Shown: positions 1 to 9,754, counted from the first letter of the stretch. The stretch is DNA of 64,000 bases from JASHVB01 sp963762885 (GCA_963762885.1 CAVXNH010000008.1:82299-146298), one strand, 5' to 3'. Numbers and translations are program-made. Notes: generated by a model not told the origin, from the letters alone.

Positions 1-1310
1 GCAGCAACGCCACCCTGAACAGCGGCCGCTTCCTGATCAACCTGAAGCCGAAGGACGACCGCAGCCTGAACGCGACCGAGATCGGCCGCCGGCTCCAGCA
101 GGAGACCGTGGGCGTTGCCGGCGTACAACTGTACATGCAGCCGGTGCAGGACCTGACGATCGACGCCGCCATCAGCCGCACTCAGTATCAATTCGTACTT
201 GAAAATCCCAACCTCACGGCATTCAACGAATGGGTTCCCAAACTGCTCTCGCAGATGCGGAAATCGCCCGACCTGGTCAATATCGCCAGCGATCTCCAGC
301 AACAGGGACTGGATGTTAACCTGGTGATCGATCGTGAGACCGCGGCGCGTTTCGGTATCACTCCCGCAACCGTGGATAATGCGCTGTACGATCTGTTCGG
401 CCAGCGCATCATCTCTACCATCTACACGCAGTCCAACCAGTATCGCGTCATCATGGAAGGCGATCCGTCGCTACAGACCTCGCTGAACGCGCTTAACGCG
501 ATCTATCTGCCCTCCGCCGCCTCTACCACCGGCCAGGTGCCGCTGAGCGCCATCGTCCGGGTCGAGCAAAAGCCCGGCCCGTTGCAGATCAGCCATTTGG
601 GGCAGTTTCCGGCGACCACGATTTCGTTCGACACGACGCCGGGCTCGTCGCTCGGGGCAGCGGTTGCCGCTATCAGGCAGGCGGAGACGGACATCAATCT
701 GCCGGAGAGTTTCGTCACCGCCTTCCAGGGCGCTGCCTCGGCGCTGGAGGCGTCACTCTCGAACGAGTTGCTGCTGGTGCTGGCGGCGATCGTGACCGTC
801 TACATCGTGCTGGGCGTACTGTACGAAAGTTTCATCCACCCGATCACGATCCTGTCCACGCTGCCATCGGCCGGCGCCGGCGCGCTGGTGGCGCTGCTGA
901 TCGCCGGCGACGACATCGACGTGATCTCGATCATCGGCATCATCCTGCTGATCGGCATCGTCAAGAAAAACGCAATCATGATGATCGACTTCGCGCTGGT
1001 AGCGGAGCGCGAGGAGGGCAAGCCGCCGCGCGAGGCGATCCACCAGGCCTGCCTGCTGCGCTTCCGCCCGATCCTGATGACCACGATGGCGGCACTGCTC
1101 GGCGCGTTGCCGCTGATGCTGGGCAACGGCACCGGCTCGGAACTGCGCCGGCCGCTGGGCGTGGCGATCGTCGGCGGCCTGATCGTCAGCCAGGTGCTGA
1201 CGCTGTTCACCACTCCGGTGATCTATCTGGCTTTCGATCGCCTGGCGTTGCGCCTGTCCGGCAAGGGCGCTGCGGGCGGCACCGCGCCGGCCGACGGGGC
1301 GCCGACGTGA
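1..1310 (+). CDS. mdtB: RND efflux permease, MdtB-like (5' end outside window)
   Basis: This is the C-terminal part of an inner-membrane RND drug/proton antiporter subunit. The frame is open from the first bases of the window, so the true start lies upstream. The C-terminal membrane half closely follows MdtB: the block around YIVLGVLYESFIHPITILS, then GIVKKNAIMMIDFAL, then LRFRPILMTTMAALLGALPL, then ELRRPLG. In the family, MdtB and MdtC form a hetero-trimer that works with an MdtA-type membrane-fusion protein and a TolC-type channel. The mdtC-like gene and a channel gene follow, so this is the usual mdt/mux operon order. The gene ends just before a long inverted repeat. Identification is firm; substrate is not visible from sequence. 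Confidence 0.95.
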   Translation, partial: SNATLNSGRFLINLKPKDDRSLNATEIGRRLQQETVGVAGVQLYMQPVQDLTIDAAISRTQYQFVLENPNLTAFNEWVPKLLSQMRKSPDLVNIASDLQQQGLDVNLVIDRETAARFGITPATVDNALYDLFGQRIISTIYTQSNQYRVIMEGDPSLQTSLNALNAIYLPSAASTTGQVPLSAIVRVEQKPGPLQISHLGQFPATTISFDTTPGSSLGAAVAAIRQAETDINLPESFVTAFQGAASALEASLSNELLLVLAAIVTVYIVLGVLYESFIHPITILSTLPSAGAGALVALLIAGDDIDVISIIGIILLIGIVKKNAIMMIDFALVAEREEGKPPREAIHQACLLRFRPILMTTMAALLGALPLMLGNGTGSELRRPLGVAIVGGLIVSQVLTLFTTPVIYLAFDRLALRLSGKGAAGGTAPADGAPT

Positions 1311-1325
1311 CGGCGAAATCTGTTC

Positions 1326-1416
1326 CCCCTCCCGCGCTTGCGGGAGGGGCCAGGGGAGGGTGCAGCGGGGCGCACGCACTACCCTCCCCTGGCCCCTCCC
1401 GCAAGCGCGGGAGGGG
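1326..1416. repeat. Perfect inverted repeat between the two RND genes
   Basis: Two 36-base arms (1326-1361 and 1381-1416) are exact reverse complements around a 19-base loop. Each arm also contains a smaller palindrome (CCCTCCCGC...GCGGGAGGG). The element fills most of the 118-base gap between mdtB and mdtC, so transcription of mdtC must pass a very strong hairpin. No T-run follows, so I do not call it a terminator. Related CCTCTCCCGC elements occur at 6306-6396 and 44866-45023. Confidence 0.9.
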
Positions 1417-1428
1417 TAGTGACGCGCC

Positions 1429-4400
1429 ATGAACTTCTCTGCCCCGTTCATCGCGCGTCCAGTCGCCACCACGCTGCTGACTGTCGGCATCGCGCTGGCC
1501 GGGGTCTTTGCGTTCTTCAAACTCCCGGTGTCGCCGCTGCCGCAGGTGGATTTCCCGACCATCTCGGTCTCGGCACAGTTGCCTGGTGCCAGCCCCGACA
1601 CCGTCGCGACCAGCGTCGCCGCGCCGCTCGAGCGCCATCTCGGGCAGATCGCCGACGTGACGGAGATGACCTCGACCAGCTCGGTCGGACAGGCGCGCAT
1701 CGTGCTGCAATTCGGGCTGGATCGAGACATCAACGGTGCGGCGCGCGACGTGCAGGCGGCGATCAACGCCGCGCGCGCCGACCTGCCGACCAGCCTGCGC
1801 AGCAACCCGACCTATCGCAAGGTGAATCCCGCCGACGCGCCGATCCTGATTCTGGCGCTGACATCGAAGACGCTGACGCGCGGCCAGATGTACGACGCCG
1901 CGACCAACGTGCTGTCGCAACGCCTGTCGCAGCTTTCCGGCATCGGCCAGGTGATCATCGGCGGCGCGGCCTTACCCGCGGTGCGCGTCGAACTGAACCC
2001 GAAGGCGCTATTCAAGTACGGCATCGGGCTGGAGGACGTGCGTGCTGCGCTTGCCTCGGCGAATGCCAACAGCCCGAAAGGCGCGATCGAGGCCGACGGG
2101 CTGCATTACCAGCTCTATACCAACGACCAGGCCTCGCACGCGGCGGACTACCAGCCGCTGGTGATCGCGTATCGCAACGGCGCTGCGGTGCGGCTGTCCG
2201 ACATCGCGGACGTGCAGGATTCGGTGGAGAACCTGCGCAACGCCGGCCTCGCCCAGGGTAAGCCGGCGGTGCTGGTTATCCTGTTCCGCCAACCAGGCGC
2301 CAACATCATCGATACCGTTGACGCCGTGAAGGCGGCGATCCCGCAGCTCATGGCGGCGATGCCACGCGACATGGATCTGCTGATCGCCAACGACCGCACC
2401 ACGACGATCCGCGCCAGCCTGCACGATACCGAGATGACGCTGATCGTCGCGGTCGTGCTGGTCACCATCGTTGTGTTCCTGTTCCTGCGCAGCCTCCGGG
2501 CGACGCTGATCCCGGCGATCGCCGTGCCGGTCTCGATCATCGGCACCTTCGGCGCGATGTATTTGCTCGGTTACAGCCTGGACAACCTGTCGCTGATGGC
2601 GCTGACGGTCGCCACCGGCTTCGTGGTGGATGACGCCATCGTGGTGCTGGAGAACATCTCCCGCCACATCGAGGAAGGCATGCCCCGCATGCAGGCCGCA
2701 CTGCTGGGTGCACGCGAAGTCGGCTTCACCGTGATGTCGATCAGCATTTCGCTCATCGCGGTGTTTCTGCCGATCCTGTTGATGCCAGGTCTTGTCGGCC
2801 GGCTGTTCCGCGAGTTTGCCATGACCTTGTCGGTCGCCATCATGGTGTCGCTGGCGATCTCGCTCACCACCACGCCGATGATGTGTGCATTGCTCCTGAA
2901 ACCGGAGGCCCGGCGCGAGGGGCCGCGTCGGCGCACCTTGTTCGACCGTGTGCTGTCGCTGTACGAGCGCTCCCTCGCCTGGGCGCTGCGCCGCAGTGGA
3001 CTGGTGATCCTGGTGCTGCTGCTCACCGTCGTGCTGACTGTTGTGCTGTACGTGATCGTGCCGAAAGGCCTGTTCCCGCAGCAGGACACCGGCCGGATGA
3101 TGGGCCAGATCCAGGCCGATCAGAGTATCTCCTTCCAGGCCATGCAGCAGAAGCTGACGCAGTTGGCGGATATCGTGCAGCATGATCCGGCGGTGCAGAG
3201 CGTGGTCGGATTCACTGGTGCCGGCGGAGGCGGTGGCGCCGGCTCGACCAATACCGGCTCGGTTTTCGTTGCGCTGAAACCGCTGTCGCAGCGTGCCGGG
3301 ATCGACCAGGTGATGGCCGGGCTGCGCCGCAAGCTCGCGGTGGTGCCCGGGGCCAGGCTGTTCCTGATCCCGATCCAGGACATCCGCACCGGGGGGCGGT
3401 CGAGCAATGCCGCCTATCAGTACACGTTGCAGGCTGACAGCACTGCGGAACTGTATCAGTGGGCGCCGAAACTGCTGGCCGCTCTGGAACACAGCCCGGT
3501 GCTGACCGATGTCAACTCCGATCAGCAGCAGAAAGGCCTGGAAACCGATTTGGTGATCGACCGTGCCACGGCGAGCAGACTGGGTATCAATGCCAGCGAA
3601 ATCGACAATACGCTGTATGACGCGTTCGGCCAGCGCCAGGTATCGACCATCTACAGTGCGCAGAACCAGTACCATGTCATCATGGAAGTGGAACCGCGGT
3701 ATTGGCAGACGCCGGAGACGTTGAACGACATCTATGTCAGCACCGCCGGAGGGACCGCCAGCGGCACGCAGACGACCAACGCGGTGGTCGGCACGGTCGC
3801 GGCGACCACCGGTAGCACCAGCAGCAGCACGAAAAGCAGCGCAAGTGGCAGCAGTGCCAGCAGCAAGAGTGCGAGCAACAGTTCCAGCAATGCCACCAGC
3901 GCGGCCAGCATTGCCAACAGTTCGGCGCGCAATGCCGCGACAAATTCGCTGGCCAACACCGGCAAGGGCAGCGCCTCGTCCGGAGCCGCCGTCAGTACCA
4001 GCCAGGAGACGATGGTGCCGCTGGCGGCGTTCACGAAATACGCCCAGGGCAATACGCCGCTGGCGGTCAATCACCAAGGACTGTTTGTCGCCACCACGAT
4101 TTCCTTCAACCTGGCGCCCGGCAAGTCGCTCAGCGATGCCACGGAGGCGATCGCTGCCGCGGTGCAGCAGATCGGGATGCCGGCGGACGTCCGCGGCAGC
4201 TTCGCCGGCACTGCACAAACCTTCCAGGAAGCGGTCAGCAGCGAGCTGATACTGATTGGCGTCGCTCTGGTTGCCGTGTACATCGTGTTGGGCGTGTTAT
4301 ATGAGAGCTACATTCACCCGATTACTATCATATCGACGCTGCCCTCGGCCACGGTCGGCGCGGTTCTGGCGTTGCTGATGTTCAACACCGAGTTCAGCAT

Positions 4401-4794
4401 CATCGCCTCGATCGGCGTCATTCTGCTGATCGGCATTGTCAAGAAGAATGCCATCATGATGATCGACTTTGCGCTGGAGGCGGAACGCGCCCATGACATG
4501 GATCCACGCGACGCGATTTTCGAAGCCTGCCGGTTGCGATTTCGGCCGATCATGATGACGACCAGCGCTGCGATGCTTGGCGCCCTGCCACTGGCGTTGA
4601 GTTTCGGCGATGGCGGCGAGTTGCGCCGGCCACTCGGCATCACCATTGTCGGCGGTCTGCTGATGAGCCAGATGTTGACGCTGTACACCACCCCGGTGCT
4701 GTATCTGTACCTCGATCGGTTCCGCCTGGCATCCCAGCGGCGGTGGCGGCAACTGTTTCCGGGATTGTCGGCCACGCCGGGGGCCGCTGAATGA
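1429..4794 (+). CDS. mdtC: RND efflux permease, MdtC-like, with a Ser-rich insert
   Basis: Inner-membrane RND transporter of 1121 residues, partner of the preceding MdtB-like protein. The N-terminus (MNFSAPFIARPVATTLLTVG) and the two repeated six-helix membrane halves are typical. Conserved blocks include FVVDDAIVVLENISRH and GIVKKNAIMMIDFAL. It is about 85 residues longer than usual MdtC proteins. The excess is a low-complexity Ser/Ala/Thr/Asn block at roughly residues 774-861 (positions about 3748-4011), just before the conserved VPLAAF loop. The neighbouring MdtB has only a short AASTTGQ linker at the same place. The gene overlaps the next one by an ATGA. The annotation as MdtC-type is secure; what the insert does is unknown. 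Confidence 0.93.
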   Translation: MNFSAPFIARPVATTLLTVGIALAGVFAFFKLPVSPLPQVDFPTISVSAQLPGASPDTVATSVAAPLERHLGQIADVTEMTSTSSVGQARIVLQFGLDRDINGAARDVQAAINAARADLPTSLRSNPTYRKVNPADAPILILALTSKTLTRGQMYDAATNVLSQRLSQLSGIGQVIIGGAALPAVRVELNPKALFKYGIGLEDVRAALASANANSPKGAIEADGLHYQLYTNDQASHAADYQPLVIAYRNGAAVRLSDIADVQDSVENLRNAGLAQGKPAVLVILFRQPGANIIDTVDAVKAAIPQLMAAMPRDMDLLIANDRTTTIRASLHDTEMTLIVAVVLVTIVVFLFLRSLRATLIPAIAVPVSIIGTFGAMYLLGYSLDNLSLMALTVATGFVVDDAIVVLENISRHIEEGMPRMQAALLGAREVGFTVMSISISLIAVFLPILLMPGLVGRLFREFAMTLSVAIMVSLAISLTTTPMMCALLLKPEARREGPRRRTLFDRVLSLYERSLAWALRRSGLVILVLLLTVVLTVVLYVIVPKGLFPQQDTGRMMGQIQADQSISFQAMQQKLTQLADIVQHDPAVQSVVGFTGAGGGGGAGSTNTGSVFVALKPLSQRAGIDQVMAGLRRKLAVVPGARLFLIPIQDIRTGGRSSNAAYQYTLQADSTAELYQWAPKLLAALEHSPVLTDVNSDQQQKGLETDLVIDRATASRLGINASEIDNTLYDAFGQRQVSTIYSAQNQYHVIMEVEPRYWQTPETLNDIYVSTAGGTASGTQTTNAVVGTVAATTGSTSSSTKSSASGSSASSKSASNSSSNATSAASIANSSARNAATNSLANTGKGSASSGAAVSTSQETMVPLAAFTKYAQGNTPLAVNHQGLFVATTISFNLAPGKSLSDATEAIAAAVQQIGMPADVRGSFAGTAQTFQEAVSSELILIGVALVAVYIVLGVLYESYIHPITIISTLPSATVGAVLALLMFNTEFSIIASIGVILLIGIVKKNAIMMIDFALEAERAHDMDPRDAIFEACRLRFRPIMMTTSAAMLGALPLALSFGDGGELRRPLGITIVGGLLMSQMLTLYTTPVLYLYLDRFRLASQRRWRQLFPGLSATPGAAE

Positions 4795-6305
4795 CGCGGC
4801 CACGGTTGGTCCCGTTAGTGCTCGTCTTCGGCGTGTCAGCCTGCATGGTCGGGCCGGACTATCATCGCCCCGACGCGACGGTTCCCGTCGCCTATAAGGA
4901 ACTGCCTGGCTGGACCGTGGCGAAACCGCAGGACACGGCTGATCGCGGCGACTGGTGGTGGATCTACCACGATCCGGAACTCGACCGGCTGGAGCAGCAG
5001 GTCGAAGTTACCAACCAGACGGTGAAACAGTTCGAGGCGCAATATCGCAACGCCGTGGCATTGGTGCAGGAGGCGCAGGCCAGCCTGTTTCCCACGGTCG
5101 GTGTCACCGGGAACGTGACACGCGGTTCGGGCTCAGGCGGTGGTGGCGGCAGCCGTATCACCAGCGGATCGACCAACACGCCGCTGGTTTCAACCGCGGC
5201 TTCCACCGGCGCCGGACTCAAAGCCGGTGGCGGAGCGGCGAATACGATCTATAGCCTGGAAGGCACCATCGATTGGACTCCCGATGTATGGGGCCGCGTT
5301 CGCCGACAGGTTGAGAGCCAGGTAGCGGCAGCGCAAGTCAGCGCTGCCGATTTGGCGAATGCAAAACTTTCGGCGCAGATGACCTTGGCCGTCGACTATT
5401 TCGATCTGCGCGCCGAAGATTCGCTCGAGGACTTGTTGACTTAAACCGTGGCTGCCTATCAGCGCGCATTCGATATCGTGAACAACCAGTATCGCGCCGG
5501 CACCACTTCGTCGGCGGATTCGGTGACCGCGGAGGCGCAACTGGAAAGCGCGCGGGCGCAGCTTGTCGGCGTCGGCGTGCAACGGGCGATCTACGAACAT
5601 GCCATTGCCGTGCTGACCGGCCACGCCCCGGCGGAGCTGACCATTCCGCACGCACCGTTGGCGTCGCAGGTGCCAGTACTGCCGCCCGGCCTGCCATCCA
5701 CGCTGTTGGAGCGCCGCCCGGATATCGCCGCGGCGGAGCGCGCGATGCAGGAGGAGAATGCGCTGATCGGCGTGCAGGTGGCGGCGTTTTATCCGGATAT
5801 CAGCCTGTCGAGCCTGGCTGGTTTCGTGGGCAACCCGCTATCGCAGTTGTTCACGGTGGCCAACCGCGTGTGGTCGCTCGGTGCGTCGGCTACCGAGACA
5901 TTGTTCGATGGCGGCGCCCGCACTGCCGCGGTAGCGGCGGCACGCGCCACCTATGACCAAAGTGTCGCCAATTACCGCCAGGTGGTGCTGACGGCGTTGC
6001 AGCAGGTCGAGGACGAGTTGTCCTCGTTGCGCATTCTGGAACTGCAGGGACGAGCCGAGGCGATCGCTGTCGCCGCGGCACAAAAGGCGGTCGATGTGCT
6101 GCTGAACCAGTATCGTGCCGGCACGGTCGTCTATACCAGCGTGGTGACAGAGCAAACAACGCTACTGTCGGATCAGCAGGCCGCATTGGCGGTGCAGCAG
6201 AGCAGATTGGTGGCAAGCGTGACGCTGGTGACGGCGTTGGGCGGCGGGTGGAACATCGGCGTTCTGCCGGACAAGGATAAGTTGCAGGAGTTCCATCCGT
6301 TCTAA
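4791..6305 (+). pseudogene. RND outer-membrane channel lipoprotein (NodT family), interrupted by an in-frame TAA
   Basis: Outer-membrane efflux channel that would complete the RND pump. The N-terminus carries a lipoprotein signal (V-S-A-C, Cys18) followed by MVGPDYHRP, typical of NodT/OprM-type lipoproteins. The first part (217 residues) stops at TAA 5442-5444. The same frame then continues for 285 more residues from GTG 5448 with the second half of the family, including LERRPDIAAAERAM. Reading the TAA as CAA gives LLTQTVAAYQRA, which fits the family, so a C-to-T nonsense change is the simplest explanation. It is not an indel. Either the channel is inactive, is made as two pieces, or the base is a sequencing error. 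A Gly-rich patch (GSGGGGGS) near residue 120 is unusual. Confidence 0.85.
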
Positions 6306-6396
6306 GCCTCTCCCGCACTGCTTAACCTCTCCCGCGGGAGCGGGAGAGGTCGCCGCTTCGCGTCTCGACCTCTCCCGCTTCGTGGGCGAGGATAAG
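6306..6396. repeat. CCTCTCCCGC-type palindromic repeat cluster
   Basis: Intergenic run containing an ACCTCTCCCG...CGGGAGAGGT hairpin (arms 6325-6334 and 6341-6350) plus two further partial copies of CCTCTCCCGC. It directly follows the channel gene and may act as a 3' hairpin. The same motif recurs at 44866-45023. Confidence 0.75.
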
Positions 6397-6419
6397 TAAG
6401 TCATTCGGGAGGTTACATC

Positions 6420-6851
6420 ATGTCGTCGATAACGCTCAGCCAGGCCCAGACCATCATTGCCGCCGGCCTCCAGGCCGCGCGGGAGAAGAAATTCCAGCCG
6501 CTGGCGATCGTTGTGCTCGATGCACGCGGGGTGCTGAAGGCGTATGCCGCCGAGGATGGTACCAGCCTGCGGCGCGCGGAGATTGCCACCGGCAAGGCCC
6601 ACGGCGCTCTGGCATTCGGGGTCGGGTCGCGCACGTTGGGCAAGCGGGCGGAAGAGCGGCCGCATTTCATCGCTGCGGCGACGCATGCGGTGGGCGGGTC
6701 GTTGGTGCCGGTGCCGGGCGGCGTGCTGGTGCGCGGGGAGGACAAGTCGATCATCGCCGCGGTCGGCGTGTCTGGGGACACCTCGGACAATGACGAGGCG
6801 GCGGCGCTGGCGGGCATTGCCGCCGCGGGACTGACTGCCGATCCGACCTGA
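6420..6851 (+). CDS. GlcG/HbpS family (DUF336) protein
   Basis: Small cytoplasmic-looking protein of 143 residues. The pattern ITLSQAQTIIAAGLQAAREKK, then AIVVLDARGVLKAYAAEDGTS, then the Gly-rich PVPGGVLVRG and IIAAVGVSGDTSDNDEAAA near the C-terminus, is that of the GlcG/HbpS family. Members bind or degrade haem, or occur as accessory proteins in glycolate or diol catabolic operons. There is no export signal, unlike secreted HbpS. The gene stands alone: the palindrome cluster at 6306-6396 precedes it and an FkbM methyltransferase follows after about 70 bases. Family assignment is good; a specific role cannot be read from the context. Confidence 0.85.
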   Translation: MSSITLSQAQTIIAAGLQAAREKKFQPLAIVVLDARGVLKAYAAEDGTSLRRAEIATGKAHGALAFGVGSRTLGKRAEERPHFIAAATHAVGGSLVPVPGGVLVRGEDKSIIAAVGVSGDTSDNDEAAALAGIAAAGLTADPT

Positions 6852-6922
6852 TCCGGCGCGCGTCAAGGTTCTCTTAACCCGCGCCGCCTAATTTCCCCGG
6901 CTGATAGCCGGAGGAGCCGGGT

Positions 6923-7795
6923 GTGGACATGATGGCGGGGCTACAGGCGCCGGTGGTGGCACGGGGCGGACGATCCTTCCGCGTCACCGACCATCCGCTT
7001 GTTCTGGCGACAGCGCGCACATTCTGTAACGGCTTTGAGGAAGGCATGCTGCGCTTCTTCGACGCGATCCTGCCGCGCTGCACGCGGATGGTGGATTTCG
7101 GCGCCTATATCGGCTTCGCCGCGTTATATGCCGCGACGCACGTGGAGAAGGTGTTCGCCTTCGAGCCCGACCCGGTGCATCATGAGTTGCTGGCGCGCAA
7201 CGTCGCCGAAAACCCCGGGCTGGCGTCGCGCATCCGGCTATTTCGTCACGGCCTGGGCGCGCGCGACGAACTTGTCACGTTGTACGCGAAGGGTGTCGCG
7301 GATTCCGGTTCGTCGGTGTCTCGCCAGGTCGAGCGTGACCGGCTGCAAGGCAGGCGGCCCAACGCAGTGGTTCCGCTGCGCGATGCAGCCGTGGTGCTGC
7401 ACGAGATCGGGATTGACCGGCGGACGCTGTTGAAGATCGACATCGAAGGCGCCGAGTACGATGTGCTGCGCTCCATCGCGCCGCTACTGGCGGACCACAA
7501 GCCGTGGCTGCACGTGGCGTTTCATCCGTGCAACCTGGTCGCGGGGGGCGACGCTTATCGCAACGCACTGCTGCGGCTGCGGTCTGCATTAAGTGCGGCG
7601 GAGGCGTTGGTATCATATCGCTACATCCACATTTATGCCGACGACGCCTGGTGCACGATCGGTCCGGCAGAGCGGATGGATTTCCTGCGGCAGTATTTGC
7701 TGAGCGCGAAGCCGGTGGCACGGATTGCGACGCCGCAATACGGCTTCGTGCATGCGCTTGCTTTCAGCGACGATCCATTGCCGCGTGGGGCATGA
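6923..7795 (+). CDS. FkbM-family SAM-dependent methyltransferase
   Basis: Methyltransferase of 290 residues. The Rossmann SAM-binding start is MVDFGAYIGFAALYAA, followed by an acidic strand VFAFEPDP and the FkbM signature LLKIDIEGAEYDVLRSI. FkbM enzymes O-methylate sugars or other small hydroxylated molecules. I chose the GTG start at 6923 because a GAGGAG ribosome site lies at 6911-6916 with good spacing; ATG codons at 6929 and 6932 are alternatives. No glycan or antibiotic genes adjoin it, so the substrate is open. The gene ends just before a palindromic repeat. Confidence 0.88.
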   Translation: MDMMAGLQAPVVARGGRSFRVTDHPLVLATARTFCNGFEEGMLRFFDAILPRCTRMVDFGAYIGFAALYAATHVEKVFAFEPDPVHHELLARNVAENPGLASRIRLFRHGLGARDELVTLYAKGVADSGSSVSRQVERDRLQGRRPNAVVPLRDAAVVLHEIGIDRRTLLKIDIEGAEYDVLRSIAPLLADHKPWLHVAFHPCNLVAGGDAYRNALLRLRSALSAAEALVSYRYIHIYADDAWCTIGPAERMDFLRQYLLSAKPVARIATPQYGFVHALAFSDDPLPRGA

Positions 7796-7854
7796 TATTT
7801 CTGTCTTATACCAACGGCCCGTGAGAGCGACCCACGAACTGTTCGCACGGGCCA

Positions 7855-7946
7855 CCCCAACCGTCATGGCCGGGCTGGACCCGGCCATCCATCACACCAC
7901 CCTGCTGCATGGGTGGCCGGTTCAAGCCCGGCCATGACGGTTGGGG
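7855..7946. repeat. Palindromic repeat, GTCATGGCCGGGC family
   Basis: Perfect 22-base arms (7855-7876 and 7925-7946) with the core CAACCGTCATGGCCGGGCT, and a second smaller palindrome inside. It lies in the 353-base gap 7796-8148 between the methyltransferase and the first GMC gene. The rest of that gap shows no gene. A TATACCAAC stretch near 7807 resembles the outer arm of the composite repeat at 39682-39812. Related copies: 19865-19943, 39682-39812 and 62400-62522. Confidence 0.9.
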
Positions 7947-8148
7947 CGGCCGATGCCGGTACGTCAAACATTAAGACGCCTGATATCACGACGCAGGTTT
8001 GTGATCGTTAGCAAGAGTTGCGGCCTGCCATGCGACCATCCTGCGGCGACATCGCTCACTCGGAGCCGCCAACTCCCCCCCCCTCGACCTGCCGCCGTTC
8101 TGGGGGCATTTTCGTGTGCGTAATCGCTGGCCGGACTGGGAACGTCGC

Positions 8149-9747
8149 ATGAACGAAATAGTGGACGTGTTGATCATCGGCTCCGGTGCGTCCGGCGCCG
8201 CGGTGGCCTGGAGCCTGGCCGACACGCGGATGAAGATCCTTTGCCTCGAGCAAGGCGATTGGATGAAACAGTCGGACTACCCGAGCAATAAGCGGGATTG
8301 GGAGGCCAGGGTCTATGGCGATTTTGCCGTCAGCCCGAATGTGCGCGCGCGTCCGACCGATTATCCAATCAATGACGATGCTTCGCCGATCAAGGTCGTG
8401 AACTTCAACGGCGTGGGCGGCAGCACGATCATGTACACCGGGCATTATCCCCGGCTGCATCCTTCGGACTTCCGCGTTCGCTCGCTCGACGGCGTCGCCG
8501 ATGACTGGCCGATCGACTACGCCACGTTGGCGCCGTTCTTTGCCGAGAACGACCGCATGACCGGCGTTTCCGGTCTCGCCGGAGACCCCGCGGTGCCGCC
8601 CAGGCAACCGCCCATGCCGCCGCTGCCGCTCGGCAAATCCGGCGCGAGATTCGCTCAGGCGATGAACCGGCTGGGCTGGCACTGGTGGCCGTCCGACACC
8701 GTGCTGGCCACCACGGAGTACGACGGCCGCGCGCCCTGCATCAACCTTGGCCATTGCACGCCCGCCTGCACCCAGGGCGCCAAGGCGAGCACGGACATCA
8801 CCTATTGGCCGGTGGCGATTCGCGCCGGCGTGGAGCTGCGCACGCGCTGCCGGGTGCGCGAGATCACCACCAACGAACAAGGCATGGCATCCGGGGTGAT
8901 CTATTACGACGCCGAGGGAGCAGAGCAATTCCAGCCGGCCGAGGTCGTCATCATGGCCTGCAACGGCGTCGGCACGCCGCGCCTGCTGCTGAATTCCGTC
9001 TCGAACCGATTTCCTAACGGACTGGCCAATTCCAGCGGCCTGGTTGGCAAGAACCTGATGTTTCATCCCTACGCCCAGGTCTACGGCTATGTCGATGAAC
9101 CGCTGGATGGCAATCGCGGCCCACCGTTGTGCCTGTGGAGCAAGGAGTTCTACGAAACCGATGCCTCGCGGGGCTTCGTTCGAGGCTACACCTTCCAGTT
9201 CGGTCGCGGTGTCGGGCCGGTGTTCGAGGCGATTACCAGCGCCGCGGTAGGGCGTCTACCCTGGGGCGCCGATCACCACCACGCGTTTCGCCGCCGGGTG
9301 GGGCGCCGGATCCAGTTGTCGGCGATCTGCGAGGACCTGCCGGAAGCGCATAACCGCGTGACGCTCGATCCGGTGCTGAGGGACGGACACGGCATCCCCG
9401 CGCCGAAGGTCGAATATACGCTGGGCGAGAACTCGCAGCGCATGATCGAGCACGGCATTGCCCGCGCGAAGCAGATCCTCACCGAAGCTGGTGCATCCGA
9501 TATCGGTGTGAACAGCCCTATACTCTACGGCGGTTGGCACCTGCTTGGCACCGCACGCATGGGAACCAATCCGGAACGATCGGTGGTGAACGAGTGGGGC
9601 CGTTGTCACGACGTGAAAAATCTGTTCATCGTTGACGGCAGCATATTCGTCACGTCCGGCGGCGTGAATCCGACCTCGACCATCCAGGCGCTGGCGCTCT
9701 ACATCGCCGATAGCATCAAGCAGCGCCTGGCCACTCTGTTCGATTGA
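8149..9747 (+). CDS. GMC-type FAD oxidoreductase (copy 1)
   Basis: Flavoprotein dehydrogenase of the glucose-methanol-choline family, about 532 residues from the ATG at 8149; an in-frame GTG at 8116 is also possible. The FAD-binding motif is IIGSGASGAAVAWSLA. The C-terminal active-site region reads HLLGTARMG...SGGVNPTSTIQALALYIAD. Sequences of this type resemble the large subunit of membrane-bound gluconate or sorbitol dehydrogenases, which oxidise sugars or polyols and pass electrons to a cytochrome c subunit. A subunit-3-like gene follows after 7 bases, and a near-identical paralogue lies at 10321-11955. No cytochrome subunit gene is present nearby. No signal peptide is visible, so export would need the partner subunit. 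Substrate is unknown. Confidence 0.9.
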   Translation: MNEIVDVLIIGSGASGAAVAWSLADTRMKILCLEQGDWMKQSDYPSNKRDWEARVYGDFAVSPNVRARPTDYPINDDASPIKVVNFNGVGGSTIMYTGHYPRLHPSDFRVRSLDGVADDWPIDYATLAPFFAENDRMTGVSGLAGDPAVPPRQPPMPPLPLGKSGARFAQAMNRLGWHWWPSDTVLATTEYDGRAPCINLGHCTPACTQGAKASTDITYWPVAIRAGVELRTRCRVREITTNEQGMASGVIYYDAEGAEQFQPAEVVIMACNGVGTPRLLLNSVSNRFPNGLANSSGLVGKNLMFHPYAQVYGYVDEPLDGNRGPPLCLWSKEFYETDASRGFVRGYTFQFGRGVGPVFEAITSAAVGRLPWGADHHHAFRRRVGRRIQLSAICEDLPEAHNRVTLDPVLRDGHGIPAPKVEYTLGENSQRMIEHGIARAKQILTEAGASDIGVNSPILYGGWHLLGTARMGTNPERSVVNEWGRCHDVKNLFIVDGSIFVTSGGVNPTSTIQALALYIADSIKQRLATLFD

Positions 9748-9754
9748 GGGAACA

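Noticed and set aside
2008..4218. A 736-codon open frame on the minus strand opposite mdtC
   Set aside because: It is exactly antisense to a clear RND gene and its product is an Arg/Gln/His-rich composition typical of GC-rich shadow frames; no domain is visible.
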